NCBI RefSeq assembly: GCF_003722315.1
Contig: NZ_CP033580.1
Coordinates: forward strand, 2,260,501 to 2,324,500
Direction: 5' to 3'
Length of the DNA: 64,000 nucleotides
From: Thermoanaerobacter ethanolicus JW 200
GTDB lineage: Bacteria; Bacillota; Thermoanaerobacteria; Thermoanaerobacterales; Thermoanaerobacteraceae
The translations under genes were made by a program, and so were the position numbers. Positions 52,576-62,005 of this stretch are shown here, piece after piece. The notes below the pieces were generated by a model, which searched no databases, was not told the DNA's origin, and saw nothing but the letters and a program-made list of their open reading frames with translations. Position 1 is the stretch's first letter. Each line of letters begins with the position of its first letter.

Positions 52576-54999
52576 TTAAATACCACAAGTTTTACATAAA
52601 AGAGCATTTTTTAAGAAAAACTTATCAGCAATTTTAACTGCATCTTGAGCCGTTTTTCCGTAATAATCTGCTCCAATCTTATAGGCATATTCCTCAGTCA
52701 AAACAGCCCCGCCTACCATTATTTTCACATCAGTATTTGCTTTAAGCAGTTTGATAATTTTCTCCATATTAAACAAAGTTGTCGTCATCAAAGCACTTAG
52801 ACCTACTAACGGTGCCCCTGTTCGCTTTACTTCCTCTAATATCACTTCTCCTTTGACATCTTTTCCTAAGTCAATTACATCATATCCATAGTTTTCAAGC
52901 AAAACTTTTACTATATTTTTTCCTATATCATGTACATCTCCTTCAACTGTAGCAAGTATTATTTTGCCTTTAGATACTGAACCTTTTGGAAGCTTTTCTT
53001 TTATTATCTTGAAAGCGCTTTGCACCACTTCTGCAGAGCTCAAAAGTTGTGGCAAGAAATATATGCCTTTTTCATATCTATCTCCCACTTCTTTTAAGGC
53101 AGGAATTATTATGTTATCAACTATAGAAAGAGGCTGAACTTCCTCCTCTAAAATATTTTTTACTATATCTTCTACTCCTGACTTTTTGCCTTCTAAAATC
53201 TGGATATAGAGTTTTGATTTTAAATCTTCTTCTTGAATTTTTTGTTGTTCTTTCTCTTTGATCTCCTCTTTTTGCTTTTTCCCATATATATTCAGATAAT
53301 TCACACTGCCTTTATCTTTATTTAGTAAAACCATTGAAGCCCTCAAAGTGTCCATCATAGCTTCATCGCAGGGATTTATAATAGCAGTAGTAAGCCCATA
53401 AGATGCTGCCATTGCTAAAAAAGTAGAGTTTATCAACCTTCTTTCAGGTAAACCAAAGGAAACATTGCTAAGTCCCACAACAGTATTTACTCCTAACTCT
53501 TCTTTAGCCAATTTTATCGCTTCTAAAGTCTCAATTGCAGCCTCCTGCTCAGAAGAAACCGTCAGCACAATACAATCTATCAATATGTCCTCTTTAGGTA
53601 TGCCATACTCTTCCGCTTTTTTTATAATTTTTTTCGCATTTTCAATTCTTTCATGCCTATCTTTGGGAAGCCCTTTATCTCCTACAGTAAGTCCTACAAC
53701 ACAAGCTCCGTATTTTTTGACAATAGGAAGCACTTCTTTTAAACTTTCCTCTTTTGCACTTACAGAGTTGATTATGGGTCTACCTCTTAAAATTCTTATA
53801 GCTTTTTCTACAGCTTTAATATTAGTGCTATCTATTTGAAGAGGAATGTCTACCACATTTTGTATTTCAGAAACTACTTTAGGAAGTAATTCTTCTTCGT
53901 TTACCCCAGGAACTCCCACATTTACATCCAATATTTCCGCTCCGCATTTTTGCTGTTTTATAGCTTCCTCTACTGCTAAACTCACATCTCCCGCCAAAAA
54001 AGCCTCACTTAACTTCTTTTTTCCAGTAGGATTTATACGTTCCCCTATAACCCTTAAAAGATAATTTTCACCTATGAAAACTGTTTTTGTATTGGAAGCT
54101 ACAGCTGTAAATTTGTTGACTTTGACTTTTGGCTTTAAATCTTTTACAGCTTTTTTAACAAGTTTTATATAGTGAGGAGTAGTACCGCAGCACCCTCCCA
54201 CTATAGAAGCGCCTTTTTCAACAAGTAAAGGAAAGAAACTAGCAAATTCTTCTGGTTTTAAGTCGTAAACTGTTTTGCCGTCGCGAATGACAGGCATACC
54301 TGCATTAGGTTGTGCAATAATAGGTATGCGAGAAACTTGAGACATTTTTTCCACTACACTTACCATTTTATCGGGGCCTGTCGAGCAGTTAACGCCAATG
54401 GCATCCAATCCTAACCCTTGTAAACTAACTACTACAGTTATAGGGTCTGACCCCATGAGAGTCCTTCCATCTTCTTGAAAAGTCATTGTACATATAACTT
54501 TCATGTTTGAATTCTCTTTAGCAGCAAGAATGGCAGCTTTTGCCTCCAGCATATCTGACATTGTTTCAATTAAAACAATATCTGCTCCCGCTCTTTCTGC
54601 AGCTATAACTACTTCTTTAAAAACATCATAAGCTTCGTCAAAAGTCATGTCTCCATAAGGGGTCAAAAGTTCTCCAATAGGTCCTATAGAAAGTGCCACA
54701 GGTTTATCTTTGGAAGCTTCTTTGGCAATTTTGACAGCCTGAGTGACAATATTGAAAACCTCATTTTCCAGTCCATATTTTGCTAATTTTATCCTGTTAG
54801 CGCCAAAGGTATTTGTCTCAATCACATCCGCTCCTGCTTCTATATAGGACCTGTGGATATCAAATACTACTTCTGGATGGGTTATATTCATATATTCGGG
54901 ACACTCTCCACTTTTTAAACCCCTCTCTTGAAGTTGTGTCCCCATTGCTCCATCAAAAACAATCACTCTATTTGAAAGTTCTTTAAAAATGTCTAACAT
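52576..54999 (-). CDS. metH: Cobalamin-dependent methionine synthase, without reactivation domain
   Basis: 807 residues. Domain 1 (1-300) is homocysteine S-methyltransferase with G-A-M-G-T-Q-L-Q and the zinc site G-G-C-C-G-T-T. Domain 2 (about 320-580) is the pterin/methyltetrahydrofolate-binding barrel (G-E-R-I-N-P-T-G). Domain 3 (about 600-800) is the B12 cap and Rossmann domain with D-V-H-D-I-G-K-N, where the His ligates cobalt. The AdoMet-dependent activation domain of E. coli MetH is absent, as in many anaerobes, so an external activator is expected. It follows metF by 13 bp under the SAM-I riboswitch. Confidence 0.95.
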   Translation of the reverse strand: MLDIFKELSNRVIVFDGAMGTQLQERGLKSGECPEYMNITHPEVVFDIHRSYIEAGADVIETNTFGANRIKLAKYGLENEVFNIVTQAVKIAKEASKDKPVALSIGPIGELLTPYGDMTFDEAYDVFKEVVIAAERAGADIVLIETMSDMLEAKAAILAAKENSNMKVICTMTFQEDGRTLMGSDPITVVVSLQGLGLDAIGVNCSTGPDKMVSVVEKMSQVSRIPIIAQPNAGMPVIRDGKTVYDLKPEEFASFFPLLVEKGASIVGGCCGTTPHYIKLVKKAVKDLKPKVKVNKFTAVASNTKTVFIGENYLLRVIGERINPTGKKKLSEAFLAGDVSLAVEEAIKQQKCGAEILDVNVGVPGVNEEELLPKVVSEIQNVVDIPLQIDSTNIKAVEKAIRILRGRPIINSVSAKEESLKEVLPIVKKYGACVVGLTVGDKGLPKDRHERIENAKKIIKKAEEYGIPKEDILIDCIVLTVSSEQEAAIETLEAIKLAKEELGVNTVVGLSNVSFGLPERRLINSTFLAMAASYGLTTAIINPCDEAMMDTLRASMVLLNKDKGSVNYLNIYGKKQKEEIKEKEQQKIQEEDLKSKLYIQILEGKKSGVEDIVKNILEEEVQPLSIVDNIIIPALKEVGDRYEKGIYFLPQLLSSAEVVQSAFKIIKEKLPKGSVSKGKIILATVEGDVHDIGKNIVKVLLENYGYDVIDLGKDVKGEVILEEVKRTGAPLVGLSALMTTTLFNMEKIIKLLKANTDVKIMVGGAVLTEEYAYKIGADYYGKTAQDAVKIADKFFLKNALLCKTCGI

Positions 55000-55012
55000 T
55001 TTTAACCTCCAT

Positions 55013-55924
55013 TTAATTCATCTGTACGTTATTTTCTGCAAAATCACAGACTAAATCATCGACTCTTGAAATTATTTCTAACACAACATTTGTACTCCCT
55101 AAAGGCATAATGTGAATTCCTGCAACTTCACTGCGTATCCGCTTTATAAACTCTACAGCTATGTTTATTCCCTCTTCTCTTCCTCCATCCTTTAGCCTTT
55201 CTAAAACTTTTTCTGGAATATCTATACCTGGCACTTTTTCATTTAAATTGACTGCCATTTTATAGCTTTTAAGAGGTAATATGCCTATCAAAAGTGGTAC
55301 ATTGAAATTTTTAATCTTTTCAATAAACTTAAATAAAATTTCCTCATCATAAACCGGTTGTGTTTGAATAAATTCTGCCCCTGCCTCTATCTTAACTTTA
55401 AGCTTCTCTAGTGCTTCATCCCTTAAATCATTTGGATTTGCAGTCGTACCGGCGCAAAATTCTGTTGGGGAATCTAATTTATTTCCATTGTAATCATAAC
55501 CTCTATTAAAAGCACTGATAATCTTTAAAAGCCCAATAGAATCTACATCATATACCCCTTTAGCCTGAGGAGTATCTCCACGGGAAGGGTCATCTCCTGT
55601 CAATGCAAGTATATTTCTCACCCCTAATGCATAAGCTCCTAAAAGCTCTGACTGAAGCCCAATTAGATTTCTGTCTCTACAGGTCAAATGAAAAATAGCT
55701 TCAATGTTTAAGTGGTCTTGTAAAAGGTGAGCGACTGCTATAGGACTCATCCGCATATTCGCCATAGGACAGTCCGTTATATTTAAGGCATCTACAATGC
55801 CTTTTAATTTTCTCGCTTCTTCAATAGTTTTCGTTATATCTACCCCTTTTGGCGTAGAAATTTCTGCTGTCACAACAAACTTCCTTTTCTTAAGTTTAGT
55901 ACACAAATTTTCATTTTTCAACAT
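55013..55924 (-). CDS. metF: Methylenetetrahydrofolate reductase
   Basis: 303 residues, the catalytic TIM barrel only. V-T-A-E-I-S-T-P-K-G (catalytic Glu), H-L-T-C-R-D-R-N and L-A-L-T-G-D-D-P-S (FAD site), and Q-P-V-Y-D (substrate) are visible. It supplies methyl-tetrahydrofolate to the adjoining metH. In a fermenter it may draw electrons from ferredoxin or NADH via partners not seen here. A SAM-I riboswitch and terminator lie directly upstream. Confidence 0.93.
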   Translation of the reverse strand: MLKNENLCTKLKKRKFVVTAEISTPKGVDITKTIEEARKLKGIVDALNITDCPMANMRMSPIAVAHLLQDHLNIEAIFHLTCRDRNLIGLQSELLGAYALGVRNILALTGDDPSRGDTPQAKGVYDVDSIGLLKIISAFNRGYDYNGNKLDSPTEFCAGTTANPNDLRDEALEKLKVKIEAGAEFIQTQPVYDEEILFKFIEKIKNFNVPLLIGILPLKSYKMAVNLNEKVPGIDIPEKVLERLKDGGREEGINIAVEFIKRIRSEVAGIHIMPLGSTNVVLEIISRVDDLVCDFAENNVQMN

Positions 55925-55952
55925 CTACATCGCCTCCATTTTTAAAAATAAA

Positions 55953-55979
55953 AAAGTCTCTTCGCCAAAAGAAGAGACA
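55953..55979 (-). terminator. Riboswitch-controlled terminator ahead of metF
   Basis: GTCTCTTC...GAAGAGAC stem followed on the minus strand by TTTTTTATTTTT. Part of its 5' arm can pair with the aptamer side, giving the off switch. Confidence 0.85.
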
Positions 55980-55983
55980 CCAA

Positions 55984-56094
55984 AACTCTCTCATCTTTCA
56001 GCGAAACGCTGCTGGAATTGGCACCAAGACGCATATAAAATGCCGGTTGCCGGGTTTCATCGGGCCAGTCCCTCCACCACTCTTGATAAGAGAT
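55984..56094 (-). promoter_or_regulatory. SAM-I (S-box) riboswitch
   Basis: The minus strand shows the S-box core: TCTTATCAAGAG, then GGTGGAGGGA, CTGGCCCGATGAAACCCGGCAA (P2/P3 region in two parts), GGTGCCAATTCC and the AGATGAGAGAG that closes P1. All conserved blocks are there. High S-adenosylmethionine should favour the terminator and shut off metF and metH. Confidence 0.95.
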
Positions 56095-56292
56095 TTTAAA
56101 GTATTAAATTGTTAAACTATTTAAGCTATATGATACTATGGTTTTACTCCCCTGTCAATAGAAAATTTTTTATCTCTATCTAAAGATTTTGCAGGATTTT
56201 TTATTTTTTTAAAATAAATCTGTAAATTTTTTATATTATTTGCTATACTATAACTGTAAAGAATATAAATTTTCAAGAAAGGAATGTTTTAT

Positions 56293-56490
56293 ATGTTCTC
56301 CTCTTTTACTTTTGCGATCCTTTCTAGAGGGTCAATTATACTTTACGGCATAATCTGGTGGAAAATTTTTGATAAAGCTGGCTATGGAGGTGCATATGGT
56401 CTTTTGATGTTTATACCTATTGTGAATTTTGTAATGCTTTTAGTGCTGGCATTCGCTGAATGGCCTGTACTTAGAGATAAAAATTATTGA
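56293..56490 (+). CDS. Small two-helix membrane protein
   Basis: About 65 residues from the ATG at 56293, behind GAAAGGA. Two hydrophobic segments flank K-A-G-Y-G-G-A-Y-G-L-L, with F-D-K-A-G-Y-G-G and P-I-V-N-F as in the DUF5684-like family of small membrane proteins. It stands alone. Function unknown. Confidence 0.6.
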   Translation: MFSSFTFAILSRGSIILYGIIWWKIFDKAGYGGAYGLLMFIPIVNFVMLLVLAFAEWPVLRDKNY

Positions 56491-56594
56491 GCAGTAACGC
56501 TGTTTTTTTGTTTTTAATACTTGTGCAACCACTTGCATAATAAATTTTTTAATATTATAATATATTTAACACTTGGAAAATAAGGAGGTTCAAT

Positions 56595-58235
56595 ATGAGT
56601 AATGAAAAATTACCAAGAGTAGCCTATTTCTGCATGGAATACGGCTTACAATCAGATTTTAAGCTCTATGCAGGTGGTCTTGGAATCTTAGCAGGCGACC
56701 ATCTAAAAGCCGCAAAAGAATTAGGTATGCCTTTAGTAGGAATAGGCATACTGTGGAAACAAGGCTATACTGAACAACATATAGGTGAAGACGGCTATCC
56801 CTATGATGCCTATCGCAATTACACACGTAAATATGACTTTTTAAAGGACACAGGAGTAAAGGTAAAAGTAAAAATAAGAAATAGAGATGTATACTGTAAA
56901 GTATGGTTGGTAGACAGCTTTGACAATGCACCTTTGTATTTGCTTGACACAGATATACCAGAAAATGGAGACAGATGGATAACAGGCCAGCTTTATGGAT
57001 GGTTCGGTGAAGAAAGAGTTGCCCAGGAAATGGTGTTAGGCATTGGGGGAGTAAGAGCTTTGAGAGCTTTGGGAATTGATGTAGATGTTTATCATTTTAA
57101 CGAAGGGCATGCAGTATTAGCAGCCATTGAGCTTATAAGAGAGAAAATGGAAAATCAAAATATGAGTTTTGAAGAAGCGTGGAAAGCTACAAGAGAAGAA
57201 GTAGTATTTACAACCCATACCCCTGTTAAAGAAGGAAACGAATCTCACGATTTAGAACTTCTTATGTACATGGGAGCAAACAATGGTCTTTCAATTGAGC
57301 AAATGGCCCAAATCGGTGGCGTTCCTTTTAATATGACAGTCGCAGGTTTGAGACTTTCTCGGATTGCAAACGGTGTCTCAAAACTTCACGGTCAAACTGC
57401 AAACAAAATGTGGGAACATGTTGACAATAAGGCCCCTATAATTTTCATAACTAATGGAATCGATAGAAATACTTGGGTAGATGAAAGGATAATAGAAGCC
57501 TACAATAAAGGTGAAGGACTTTTAGAAACTCATAATATTTTAAAACAAGAATTAATTGATTTTGTATATCAAAGGACAGGAGTCAAATTAGACGCTGATA
57601 AACTTTTGATAGGTTTTTCAAGAAGAGCTGCTCCTTATAAGAGAAGTGACCTCATATTTACAAATGACGAAGTTATAGGTGATTATCTAAGGTCTAAAAA
57701 AATACAAATGGTGTTCTCTGGAAAAGGTCATCCACTAGATGATGTGGGTAAAAAAATTGTCGCAAAATTAATAGAGATGACAAAAAAATATCCTGAAAGC
57801 GTAGTATTCATAGAAGATTACGATATGACAATAGGAAAAATGCTTACTCGAGGCGCCGATGTATGGTTAAACAATCCAAGAAGACCAATGGAGGCCAGTG
57901 GTACTTCCGGTATGAAAGCTGCCATGAACGGAGTGTTAAATTTAAGCATTTTAGATGGATGGTGGCCAGAAGCTTGTATAGACGGAGTAAATGGCTGGCA
58001 ATTTGGAGATGGTTTTGAGTCTGACAATATAGAAGAATTAGACAAACACGACCTTGAAGCACTGTATGATGTCCTTTTAAATAAAGTTGTTCCAACCTAC
58101 TACAATGATAAAGCAAAATGGGAAAACATGATGAGAGAAAGCATAAGGACGACTTATGAGGCTTTCTCAGCTAATAGAATGTTAAAAGAATACTACGATT
58201 TAATGTACACAAAAAATAAGTCAACCCCTATTTAA
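56595..58235 (+). CDS. glgP: Alpha-glucan (maltodextrin) phosphorylase, GT35, short form
   Basis: 546 residues, the short bacterial/archaeal type and not the 800-residue glycogen phosphorylase. Signs: E-Y-G-L-Q...Y-A-G-G-L-G-I-L-A-G-D-H, F-N-E-G-H-A, and the pyridoxal-phosphate region with E-A-S-G-T-S-G-M-K-A-A-M-N-G near 435-450. It releases glucose 1-phosphate from glucans. It is upstream of pgi, but a Tn554-like element now separates them. Confidence 0.93.
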   Translation: MSNEKLPRVAYFCMEYGLQSDFKLYAGGLGILAGDHLKAAKELGMPLVGIGILWKQGYTEQHIGEDGYPYDAYRNYTRKYDFLKDTGVKVKVKIRNRDVYCKVWLVDSFDNAPLYLLDTDIPENGDRWITGQLYGWFGEERVAQEMVLGIGGVRALRALGIDVDVYHFNEGHAVLAAIELIREKMENQNMSFEEAWKATREEVVFTTHTPVKEGNESHDLELLMYMGANNGLSIEQMAQIGGVPFNMTVAGLRLSRIANGVSKLHGQTANKMWEHVDNKAPIIFITNGIDRNTWVDERIIEAYNKGEGLLETHNILKQELIDFVYQRTGVKLDADKLLIGFSRRAAPYKRSDLIFTNDEVIGDYLRSKKIQMVFSGKGHPLDDVGKKIVAKLIEMTKKYPESVVFIEDYDMTIGKMLTRGADVWLNNPRRPMEASGTSGMKAAMNGVLNLSILDGWWPEACIDGVNGWQFGDGFESDNIEELDKHDLEALYDVLLNKVVPTYYNDKAKWENMMRESIRTTYEAFSANRMLKEYYDLMYTKNKSTPI

Positions 58236-58265
58236 AAAGGCCGCGCAATTGTTAACTAAACTATG

Positions 58266-58316
58266 ATAATAGATAGGCTACACAGTATTTTGTGTATGCT
58301 CTATCTATTATTTTTA
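58266..58316. repeat. Hairpin core at the left end of the Tn554-like element
   Basis: ATAATAGATAG and CTATCTATTAT, with an inner TACACA/TGTGTA pair, form a nested palindrome. The right end has only one arm (CTATCTATTAT, 61893-61903) next to ATGCATCATGCA. It resembles a recombinase core site. Confidence 0.6.
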
Positions 58317-58404
58317 TACATAAGTAAATATTAATATATATTGAATAATTGTAGTATATTTAGTATACTTGGTATATTAATATTTTTGCATAGGAGGTGT
58401 TCCC

Positions 58405-59535
58405 TTGAGAGTGGAGGAAATAGTTATACTAGGAGGACAGAAGCGATACTTGCTTGTTGATGATGACGGTGAGCCAGTAGAGTCAGTGTATAGGTTTTTA
58501 AAATTTAAAGATAATGCTGGAAAAGCAAGGAACACTCTTCGTGCATACTGTTATCATTTGAAGGAGTTTTTTGAGTTTCTTCAACAAAAAGACAGAGATT
58601 ATCGTGATATAAGCATAGACGATATGGCAGAGTTCATGAGATGGCTACAAACACCACATAGGAATGTAAAAGTATCATCAATAAAGCCTTCGCAAGATGT
58701 TTTACAAGCAAATACTGTTAATGCCTACATATCAAGTGTTATTGAGTTTTATGACTATCTAATGAAGATTGATGATTATTCTATACAATTATCTCAAAGG
58801 CTTAAAAAGCAGATACCAGGTTCTCGGAGAGAATTTAAGGATTTCTTATATCATATTAACAAGAACAGGGATTACAATACGAAAATTTTAAAGGTTAAAG
58901 TCCCAAAAAAACGCCCAAAAACCATTTCAAAAGAGAAAATCGCTATATTGATAGATGCTTGTTCTAATTTGAGGGACAAGTTCCTTATACAACTGCTCTG
59001 GGAAAGTGGATTCCGTATAGGTGAGTGTTTATCCTTATGGCTTGAGGATTTCATCATTGATGCAAGGAAGATTGACCTTAAAGACAGGGGTGAATTGCCT
59101 AACCTTGCTGATATTAAAACAGTTTGCAGTCCAAGAAGGATAGATGTATCTGCTGACCTAATGAACCTGTATATGGACTATGTTGCAGAGTATCACACTG
59201 ATGAAGTAGATACAAACCATGTCTTTATTAAACTTTCAGGAAAAAACAAGTATCAACCTATGGAATATCCTGATGTGGCTTCACTATTTAAAAGGTTACG
59301 TGAAAAAACGGGCATATATGTAACTCCCCATATGTTTCGTCACAGTCATTTTGATACACTTCGGAAGCAAGGTTGGGGATTTGAAAAGATTAAGCAACGT
59401 GGCGGATGGTCGAATGTTCAAACACCTATGCAGATATATTCACATCCAGACGAAGAAGAAATGCGTAAAGACTGGGAACAGGCTGAAAAACGTATGAAGT
59501 TAAAAAATAAAACCAAGGAGAATGATAAAAAGTGA
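58405..59535 (+). CDS. tnpA: Tyrosine recombinase, TnpA of the Tn554 type
   Basis: 376 residues from TTG behind AGGAGGTG. The N-terminal SAM-like core-binding domain covers about 30-135. The catalytic domain shows E-S-G-F-R-I-G-E (first Arg), T-P-H-M-F-R-H-S (H-x-x-R), G-W-S-N-V-Q-T-P (Trp/His position) and the Tyr in M-Q-I-Y-S-H. It overlaps tnpB by four bases (GTGA). It catalyses strand exchange with TnpB. Confidence 0.92.
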   Translation: MRVEEIVILGGQKRYLLVDDDGEPVESVYRFLKFKDNAGKARNTLRAYCYHLKEFFEFLQQKDRDYRDISIDDMAEFMRWLQTPHRNVKVSSIKPSQDVLQANTVNAYISSVIEFYDYLMKIDDYSIQLSQRLKKQIPGSRREFKDFLYHINKNRDYNTKILKVKVPKKRPKTISKEKIAILIDACSNLRDKFLIQLLWESGFRIGECLSLWLEDFIIDARKIDLKDRGELPNLADIKTVCSPRRIDVSADLMNLYMDYVAEYHTDEVDTNHVFIKLSGKNKYQPMEYPDVASLFKRLREKTGIYVTPHMFRHSHFDTLRKQGWGFEKIKQRGGWSNVQTPMQIYSHPDEEEMRKDWEQAEKRMKLKNKTKENDKK

Positions 59536-61490
59536 GTGTTGCATATCAAGTTAAACCAACAGTAGAAAAAAAGCAAGAAATTAGGAAGTTATTGAGTGGT
59601 TATTGGGGTAATGATGTTTGGGATATTAGAGATTCCTTTTTTGATGACTTACGCCCTGCAAAGTGGAGTTTATCCAATAAAACTATTGACTTTTCATCCT
59701 TTAGCTCTTCAATCAAAAATGAAGTTAAGTATATGTATGCTTACCGATTGCAGGAAAAGGAAATTAGGCTCATTACCGTTGTTGCATATGGTATTGCATT
59801 AAACCGTTTTGCTGAATTTCTTAATGAATATTATCCTCACATAGCCAGTATTGTAGATATTACATATGACAAGGCTCTGTTACAATGGCGTTCTTTTCTT
59901 GTTGACAAGGGTATGAGTATAAATGATGACGGAGAAATTTCAAATAAGCAATACGAGACGGTTTTTAACCAATTATATTCTTTCTTTACCAATCTTTATG
60001 ATACTCGTGATGAATATGAAAAGGATATTTGGGATTGCCGAAAGATACCTGGAGCAAAGATAACAGAAAATAAATCTAATTATTACCTCAATTTTTCAGA
60101 TATACCAGTAGAATTTCGAGAATTAGTTAAAAAATTTATAAAATTTAGAACAACCAACAATTCACAGGGACAATGCGAAGCAGACATTATGGCTCTACGC
60201 CTATTTACAAAATACATTCATGCTCAAGAGCCTACATGGAAAAACTTAACTATGCTGACACGAAAACATATGGAGAACTATTTATCCTGGTATAGAGAAT
60301 ATACAATTGGTTGGAAAAAAAGGCACATTGAATATCTAATTTCCTTACGAATCTTCCTTGATTATATTCAACGTGCTATGTATCCAGAAGCACCTGAATT
60401 ACCATCTGTATGTTTATTATTCAAAGAGGATATTCCAAGAAAACCTCAAAAGCCCGAAAATGATATTAAATATATTCCTGAAAGAGTTCTTCAACAGTTG
60501 GAAGATAATCTGGAGCATTTAACACCTTCTGAATACATCCCAATTGTTTTTCTATTAAGAGCCAGTGGCTGGCGAATATCGGATATTCTTAATTTGCGTT
60601 ATGATACTTGTTTAGACCGTACTTCCCAAGGTTGGTATCTTTGTGGAGATATTCTAAAAACACAGATTTTAAACCATCGTATACCAATTACCGATGAAGT
60701 CTATGCAGTTGTACAAGCAGTAGTTGATGAAGTCAAAGAAAAAAGTACAGATGACAACAATCCCAATCATCTATTGTTTGTCAGGTTTGATGGAAAAAGA
60801 AAAGGCCGTTGCCCTCAAGGATATTTAATACAACAGGCACTTAATCGTCTTTCTAAAAATCAAAATATTACTGATGACCAAGGTAATGTATTTCACTTTG
60901 GCAACCATGCTTTTCGCCATACCAAAGGAGTTGAATTAATCAATAACGGAATGAACATCTTGCATGTTCAGAAGTGGATGGCTCATGCTTCCCCTGAAAT
61001 GACACTCTGTTATGCTAAAATTCTTGATACAACCATGCGCAAATCATGGGAAGAAGCAACAAAACAGGGGCTATTCAAGATTGACGAATCAGGTAAAATC
61101 AAAAAAATTAATATTTCTGACATACAGAATGAGGATGTAATTGAATGGGAGTACATCCGACACAATCTTGATGCTGTGAGAATGCCTCTTGGGTATTGCA
61201 TGAAGCCTAAAAAGCAGGAATGTCATACACAATTAAATCCTTGCCTTACCTGTAGAAACCTTTGTACCACTCCAGATTTTATACCACAGTATGAACTTGA
61301 AATACAGGAGACAAAGGCCCTTATTGAACGTGGTAAAGCACAAGGACGTACTGTATGGGTTGAGAAGAATATGAGCCTTTTAAAGCGTTATGAAGAGATT
61401 TTAAAGGTACTAAAGGAAGGAAAGATACACCATAAAGCAGGTAAAAAAGGTCGTGAGTATATCGGGGAGGAAAGAAACAATGACAAGTGA
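59532..61490 (+). CDS. tnpB: Tyrosine recombinase, TnpB of the Tn554 type
   Basis: 652 residues, the usual TnpB size. The catalytic part shows R-A-S-G-W-R-I-S-D (Arg), N-H-A-F-R-H-T-K-G (H-x-x-R), W-M-A-H-A-S-P-E (His) and the Tyr in L-C-Y-A-K-I. A C-terminal Cys cluster (C-M-K-P-K-K-Q-E-C, C-L-T-C-R-N-L-C) is typical and probably binds zinc. It overlaps tnpC. Confidence 0.92.
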   Translation: MSVAYQVKPTVEKKQEIRKLLSGYWGNDVWDIRDSFFDDLRPAKWSLSNKTIDFSSFSSSIKNEVKYMYAYRLQEKEIRLITVVAYGIALNRFAEFLNEYYPHIASIVDITYDKALLQWRSFLVDKGMSINDDGEISNKQYETVFNQLYSFFTNLYDTRDEYEKDIWDCRKIPGAKITENKSNYYLNFSDIPVEFRELVKKFIKFRTTNNSQGQCEADIMALRLFTKYIHAQEPTWKNLTMLTRKHMENYLSWYREYTIGWKKRHIEYLISLRIFLDYIQRAMYPEAPELPSVCLLFKEDIPRKPQKPENDIKYIPERVLQQLEDNLEHLTPSEYIPIVFLLRASGWRISDILNLRYDTCLDRTSQGWYLCGDILKTQILNHRIPITDEVYAVVQAVVDEVKEKSTDDNNPNHLLFVRFDGKRKGRCPQGYLIQQALNRLSKNQNITDDQGNVFHFGNHAFRHTKGVELINNGMNILHVQKWMAHASPEMTLCYAKILDTTMRKSWEEATKQGLFKIDESGKIKKINISDIQNEDVIEWEYIRHNLDAVRMPLGYCMKPKKQECHTQLNPCLTCRNLCTTPDFIPQYELEIQETKALIERGKAQGRTVWVEKNMSLLKRYEEILKVLKEGKIHHKAGKKGREYIGEERNNDK

Positions 61491-61863
61491 CCATAAGCGA
61501 AATACTGAAGGTCTTGCTAAAGCCAGAGAAAAGAAGTCGGAAGAATGTCAGGAAAGAGTTGATAAAGCCATACAGCAACTTTTGAAGGAAAAAGAGAAGA
61601 TTAACTTTAATAGTGTTGCTGAAAGAGCCAATGTTTCAAAAAAATACCTTTATGATAACCATTATGACCGTATTGATACACTCCGAAAACAGCAAGAAGG
61701 ACTACCTTCTCTAAAGCAAGTAAAACGGGAGATGACGGATGCAAGCAAAGATGTCCTTATCGCTGCAAAAAACAAGCGTATAAAAGAGTTAGAGAAAGAA
61801 GTCCAACGCTTAAAAGGCATTTTGGCACGTAGATATGGCGAAGATTACGATAAAGGTATTTAA
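61480..61863 (+). CDS. tnpC: Accessory transposition protein TnpC of the Tn554 type
   Basis: 127 residues from the ATG at 61480, preceded by GGGGAGG and inside the tnpB end. N-terminal V-A-E-R-A-N-V-S-K-K-Y-L-Y is a helix-turn-helix-like segment; the end is a coiled coil (I-K-E-L-E-K-E-V-Q-R-L-K-G). In Tn554, TnpC is not essential but sets frequency and orientation. The length fits well. Confidence 0.85.
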   Translation: MTSDHKRNTEGLAKAREKKSEECQERVDKAIQQLLKEKEKINFNSVAERANVSKKYLYDNHYDRIDTLRKQQEGLPSLKQVKREMTDASKDVLIAAKNKRIKELEKEVQRLKGILARRYGEDYDKGI

Positions 61864-61936
61864 GGTTCATTCGTATAATGCATCATGCACCCTATCTATT
61901 ATTACAGTTTAGTTTTACATTGTTTACATATATACA

Positions 61937-61971
61937 ATGAGGCAGGCCTTTGTTTATAAGACCTGCCTCAT
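61937..61971 (-). terminator. Hairpin after pgi (and originally glgP)
   Basis: ATGAGGCAGG and CCTGCCTCAT form a 10-base-pair stem. The minus strand continues with TGTATATATG. The U run is poor, so termination is likely but not certain. Confidence 0.55.
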
Positions 61972-62005
61972 TTGGAGTTCAGATAATTCATACCCGGCCT
62001 TTAAT

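Larger units (their letters stand above)
58254..61918 (+). mobile_element. Tn554-like element, three recombination genes and no cargo
   Basis: Borders are marked by inverted, imperfectly matching ends of about 24 bp. The left is AACTAAACTATGATAATAG (from 58254); the right, read inward, is AACTAAACTGTAATAATAG (from about 61916). Both continue ATAGG. Inside are tnpA, tnpB and tnpC in overlapping order. Tn554-type elements use tyrosine recombinases, so no target duplication is expected. Nothing besides the three genes is encoded. It sits between glgP and the terminator of pgi. Confidence 0.75.
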
